Assembly (NCBI RefSeq): GCF_035594125.1
Contig: NC_087151.1
Location: 16,033,501 to 16,097,500 of the forward strand
DNA length: 64,000 nucleotides
From: Scylla paramamosain
Lineage: Eukaryota > Arthropoda > Malacostraca > Decapoda > Portunidae
Reading direction: 5' to 3'
Shown in pieces: positions 59,512 through 64,000 of this stretch. Positions within the stretch are counted from its first letter, which is position 1. The number at the start of each line of letters is the position of its first letter. The notes beneath the pieces were generated by a model. That model searched no databases. It saw only the letters and a list, made by a program, of their open reading frames with translations, and was not told the origin of the DNA. Both the position numbers and the translations under genes were made by a program.

Positions 59512-62500
59512 AAATTATTATGGTGACTCCTACACCAGACTCAGAGTTCCCATCTGGGGAGAGGACCACAAATGTCCCCAGGTTGGACTGCTCTTCTAGT
59601 ATTGGCCCTAAGTGTATTGACACCCCCAGCCTCAACTTTACTTCATTAACTTCTGCAACATTTGCAGTCTTAGATCTAATTTTCAATCTGTAGAACACCA
59701 CCTCTCCTCTACTAAACCTCATCTTTTCCTCACTGAAACACAGATGTCTGAGGTACATGAAAATAGCCCCTTTTCTGTTCCCTCCTACTTTCTCTATCTT
59801 CCTTTTCAATATAAAGCTGGATGTTGTGTCTACGTGCGCAACAACTTAACCTGCTCTCATGGCCACACTCTTAAATCTTCCGAATTTTCCGCCATCTGGC
59901 TGACTACAAAGTCACTCTCAAACTAAATTTATCTGTGCTGTATACCTCTCACCTAGCTCCTCTGCTGACCTATAAGAAATCCTTTGACAACTTAACTTCC
60001 AAATTGGAGCACATTCTGACTCTTCCCCTTTGTGGAGATCTCCATCCTTGGAGACTTCAATATTGATCACCAGCTTTGACTTTCCTCTCCCTTCACTGAC
60101 CATCCTAATGAACTAGCCTTTAACTCTGCTATCCTCCATGACCTAGAGCAACTGATGCAACACCCTATTCGTACTCCTGACCATCTTAGAGATATGCCCA
60201 AAATTCTTGACCTTTTTCTAACCTCTAATCCTTTTGCTTATGCTGTTATCCTATCTTCTCTGATCACAATCTCATATTTGTATCTTGTCCTATTGCTTCA
60301 ATCCCTCCTCAGGATCACCCCCAAAGCAGAGGTGCCTTTGCACTTTGTCTCTGCTAATTGGAGGGAGCTGACAAGGTATTATGCTGGTTTTCCTTGGAAT
60401 GACTACTGCTTCTGTGTCAGAGATCATCTCTGTGTGCTGAGCGCATAACAGAGGTGACAGTGTCTGGCATGGAGGCATACATTCCTACTTCGTTCAACCT
60501 AAACCTTCCAAACCTTGGTTTAACACAGCCTGTTTCTTGTGCCTATATATGATAGAGAGGTGGCCCACAAAAGGTACTTGAGCCTTCCATCACCAGAATC
60601 TCATGTGCATTGTATTTCTGCCAGGAACCATGCCAAGTCTTCTACAACTAGCCAAAAACTTCTTCATTAACAGAAAAGTGTCAAAATCTTTCAAGATCTA
60701 ACTCCCCTCGTGACTTCTGGCACCTAGCCAAAAATATCTCCAATAACTTTGCTTCTTCATCTTTCCCTCCTTTATTTCAACCTGATGGGCACCACTGCCA
60801 TCTCATCTATTTCTAAAGCTGAAACTCTTCGCTCAAACCTTTGCTAAAAATTCTATCTTGGATGATTCAGGGCTTGTTCCTCCTTCTTCTCTACCCTCTG
60901 ACTACTTCATGCTACTCATTAAAATCCTTCACAATGACATTTTCCATGCCCTTGCGGGCCTAAACCTTCAAAAGGCTTATGAACCTGATGGTGTCCCTCC
61001 TATTGTTCTCTAAAACTGTGCCTTCATGCTTGCACCTTGCCTAATCAAAGTCTTTCAACTCTATATATAACATCTACCTTTCTTTCTTGCTGGAAGTTGG
61101 TCCACATTCGGCCTATTCCTAAAAAGGGTGACTGTTCTAATCCCTCAAACTACCGTCCTATTGCTTTAATTTCCTGCCTATCTAAAAATTTTGAATCTAT
61201 CCTCAAAAGGAAGATTCTTAAACATCTATCACTTCACAACATTCAATCTGATCGCCAGAATGAGTTCCATCAAGGCTGCTCTACTGGTGATGTTCTGGCT
61301 TTCCTTCCTAAGTCTTGGTCATCCTCTTTTAGAGATTTTGATGAAACTTTTGCTATTGTCTTAGACATATCACAAGCTTTTGATAGAGTCTGGCACAAAG
61401 CCTTGATCTCCAAACTATCTTCCTATGGCTTTTATCCTTCTCTCTGTAACTTCATCTCGTTTCCTTTCTGACCACTGTATTGCTGCTGTGGTAGATTGTC
61501 ATTGTTGTCCTTCTAAATCTATTAACAGAGGTGTTCCCTCAAAATTCTGTCCTGTCACCCACTCTCTTCCTATTATTCATCAATGATCTTCTAAACCAAA
61601 CTTCTTGTCCTATCCACTCCTATGCTGACAATACCACCCTGCACTTTTCCACATCTTTTCTTAAACATCCAGTGTTTCAGGAAGTAAACTATTCAGCCAA
61701 GGAAGCCACAGAATTCCTGACTTCTGATCTCTCAAAAATTTCTGATTGGGCAGAGCAAACTTGGTATTGTTGAATGCCTCAAAAACCCAATTCCTTCATC
61801 TATCAACTTGACACAACCTTCCCAGCAACTGTACCCCTCTTCTTCAATGGCACTCAACTCTCCTCCTCTTCTACACTGAACATCCTCGGTCCTGTCCTTT
61901 ACTTATAATCTAAACAGGAAACTTCACATCTCATCTCTAGCTAAAACAACTTCTATGAAGTTAGGCATTCTGAGTCATCTCCACCAGTTTTCTCATCCCC
62001 TCAGCTATTAACTCTGTACAGTTGCCTTATCTGCCCATGTATGGAGTATGCTTCACATGTATGGAGGGCTTCCACTCATGCTGCTATTCTAGACAAGCTT
62101 TTCTTCTTATCAATTCCTATCTTCTATCTGGCCATCTTCAACCTCTTTCTCATCACTGCAATGTTGCATCTCTTGTTATCTTCTACCATTATTTTCACAC
62201 TAACTGCTCTTCTGATCTTGCTAACTGCATGCCTCCCCTCCTCCCATGGGCTTCCTGCACAAGACTTTCTTCTTTCTCTCATCCCTATTCTGTCCACCTC
62301 TCTAATGCAAGAGCTAATCAGTATTTTCAATCATTCTATCCCTTACTTTGGTAAACTCTAGAACTCCCTGCCCTCTTCTGTATTTCCTCCTTCCTATGAC
62401 TTTAACTCTTTCAAGAGGGAGGTTTCAAGACACTTATCCTTCAATTTTCTATGATTCTCTTGATGTCTCTTTTGGGACTGGTGCTTAAATGGGATTTTTT

Positions 62501-62546
62501 TTTTCCTCCAGTTTTGTTTCCCTTGGCCAGTGACCCTCTTACATAA
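59512..62546 (+). mobile_element. LINE-C copy, sense, longest 5' extent
   Basis: 3.0 kb and the most 5'-complete LINE-C here. The 5' part reads VTPTPDSEFPSGERTTNVP before the endonuclease ([37 protein letters not shown]). The linker has LQLAKN and DFWHLAKN blocks. RT: an AYEPDGVPPIVL box (about 60985, G to E change), NYRPIALISCLSKNFESIL (about 61148), LDISQAFDRVWHKALIS (61362-61410) and SYADNTTLHFS (61618-61650), where the second catalytic Asp is Asn. The C-terminus follows with FSHPYSVHLSNARANQ. The 3' untranslated region ends CCCTTGGCCAGTGACCCTCTTACAT, cut here as TGGCCAGTGACCCTC, then an A-rich tail. The bases 59359-59511 before it are unrecognised. Confidence 0.88.
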
Positions 62547-63125
<579 letters not shown>

Positions 63126-63126
63126 T

Positions 63127-63197
<71 letters not shown>

Positions 63198-63204
63198 TAT
63201 ATAT

Positions 63205-63292
<88 letters not shown>
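63126..63292. repeat. (GT)n-(TA)n compound microsatellite
   Basis: GT 63126-63195 with one GG interruption, then TA/TATTATA to 63292. The last TA is the flank of the Tigger element. Confidence 0.96.
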
Positions 63293-63295
<3 letters not shown>

Positions 63296-64000
63296 TAAAA
63301 TCAACCTCATCCAGCACTCGAGTATCCGACACATTTTTCCCCGAGCCTTAAAATCAATAAAAAATCAATGTGTACTCATAAAATCGATTAAAATTCCCAC
63401 GCGAGGCATACTTTGTCCCCTCGCCACCAGAGCGCACTGCTTCACGCCACCCACGGCCCACTGCACCTGTGTTTACTCAGTGACTCAGTCCTGCGTGTGC
63501 ACTGTTTATCGCCTGACGCCTTCATCATGCCTAAAGTTGTAGAAAAGAGGAAGCGTGTTGTGCTTACACTTAAGCAGAAGGTAGACATTTGTCAATGATT
63601 AGAGAGAGGTAAAAGCAGACAGCAACTAATGGCGGAATATGGTGTGGGCTCATCAACTATTTATGACATTAAATCCCAGACGAAAAAGTTGCGGGATTAC
63701 ATGAAAGCCACCGACACCGCAAAGGCAGCGGAAAATCATCACACACTGCAGTATCATTGTGGTGAAATGATGGACAAAGTGTTATACGAGTGGTTCAGCT
63801 TGAAAAGATCAGAAGGAGTCACAATTACAGGCCCAATGCTACAACTGGGTGTTGGTGAGTGTGAGGTGGCAGCGCGGGTGGTGACGCGCGGCATGGCGAT
63901 CAGCTGATCTTTGTTATGGTAAGATGCGTGAGTGTAGGGTGGTGATTGTGGACATAATTTCACTTCTATTCAAGTATCCGGTATGTCGGCGGTCCCGTTG
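63293..64000 (+). mobile_element. Tigger/pogo element, left part
   Basis: TA at 63291-63292 precedes CAGTAAAATCAACCTCATCC, a Tigger/pogo-type terminus, with a subterminal GAGTATCCGACAC at 63320. The interior is noticeably more GC-rich than its neighbours (CpG-containing leader 63395-63525). At the window's end CAAGTATCCGGTATGTCGGC looks like subterminal sequence of the right end, so this is likely a short deleted element of about 0.75 kb whose last bases lie just outside. Confidence 0.75.
63527..63870 (+). pseudogene. Tigger/pogo transposase N-terminus (CENP-B-type helix-turn-helix)
   Basis: Starts at ATG 63527: MPKVVEKRKRVVLTLKQKVD, then one in-frame TGA at 63596, then LERGKSRQQLMAEYGVGSST, IYDIKSQTKKLRDYMKATDT and EWFSLKRSEGVTITGPML. 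This is the psq/CENP-B N-terminal DNA-binding domain followed by the start of the Tc5 helix-turn-helix. LxxKxxIxxxLExGxSxxxLxxxYGVGxSTIYDIK is diagnostic. The catalytic DDE domain is absent: sequence after about 63850 (GGTGAGTG, possibly a donor site) does not continue the protein. Only one stop suggests a relatively young element. Confidence 0.85.

Overview
This is eukaryotic nuclear DNA, almost certainly from an arthropod and most likely a decapod crustacean (crab, shrimp or crayfish). The basis is AT-rich sequence crowded with long (GA)n, (CA)n and (TA)n microsatellites, several decayed non-LTR retrotransposon (LINE) lineages and cut-and-paste DNA transposons. No long intact host gene is present. 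The only host-gene signal I can defend is one 133-bp exon on the minus strand (14031-14163) that reads as part of selenocysteine lyase (SCLY). Most of the window is probably intron or intergenic sequence filled by mobile DNA. LINE names A to D are local labels. Assignments to CR1-like or jockey/I-like groups come from motif recognition, without database searches.

Layout. 1-6284: a 5'-cut CR1-like LINE-A fused to the 3' third of LINE-B. The LINE-A part is split by a 2.87-kb piggyBac element flanked by TTAA, and that piggyBac carries an antisense LINE-C piece. 6285-11209: (CA)n, (GA)n and (TA)n arrays, a LINE-C tail, and two terminal-inverted-repeat (TIR) elements set between (TA)n tracts. 11210-19348: sparse region with the SCLY exon, a clean 532-bp Tigger/pogo miniature element (14686-15217) and a transposase fragment. 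19349-22757: antisense LINE-B units chained through (GT)n tracts. 22758-28338: mostly unrecognised, with one LINE-D fragment. 28339-33073: a near-full-length antisense LINE-B and a second LINE-B piece. 33074-37838: sense LINE-C, then a sense LINE-B holding another LINE-C. 37839-45795: a long chain of antisense LINE-B pieces separated by (GT)n. 46157-51864: a nest of one transposon in another (outer TIR pair, antisense LINE-C, an inner TIR element with HARBI1-like coding remnants, and a LINE-C inside that). 51963-54599: a decayed copy of a protein family I recognise only as an uncharacterised, multi-copy arthropod family. 54785-59163: antisense LINE-B, then a second copy of the LINE-A/LINE-B fusion, this time without piggyBac. 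59512-62546: near-full-length LINE-C. 63293-64000: the start of a Tigger/pogo element running off the window.

How the parts relate. The window's logic is insertion history. Two within-window empty sites can be read directly: the piggyBac at 480-3346 is absent from the paralogue at about 56253, and the LINE-C at 47574-50509 is absent from the paralogue at about 8315-8330. LINE-B is the most notable element. Nearly every 3' end carries the same short motif (ACAACTAGGTAAAT) leading straight into (CA)n, and most copies have (CA)n, in the same orientation, at the 5' edge too. This suggests a LINE that inserts into, or seeds, CA microsatellites and so chains head to tail.
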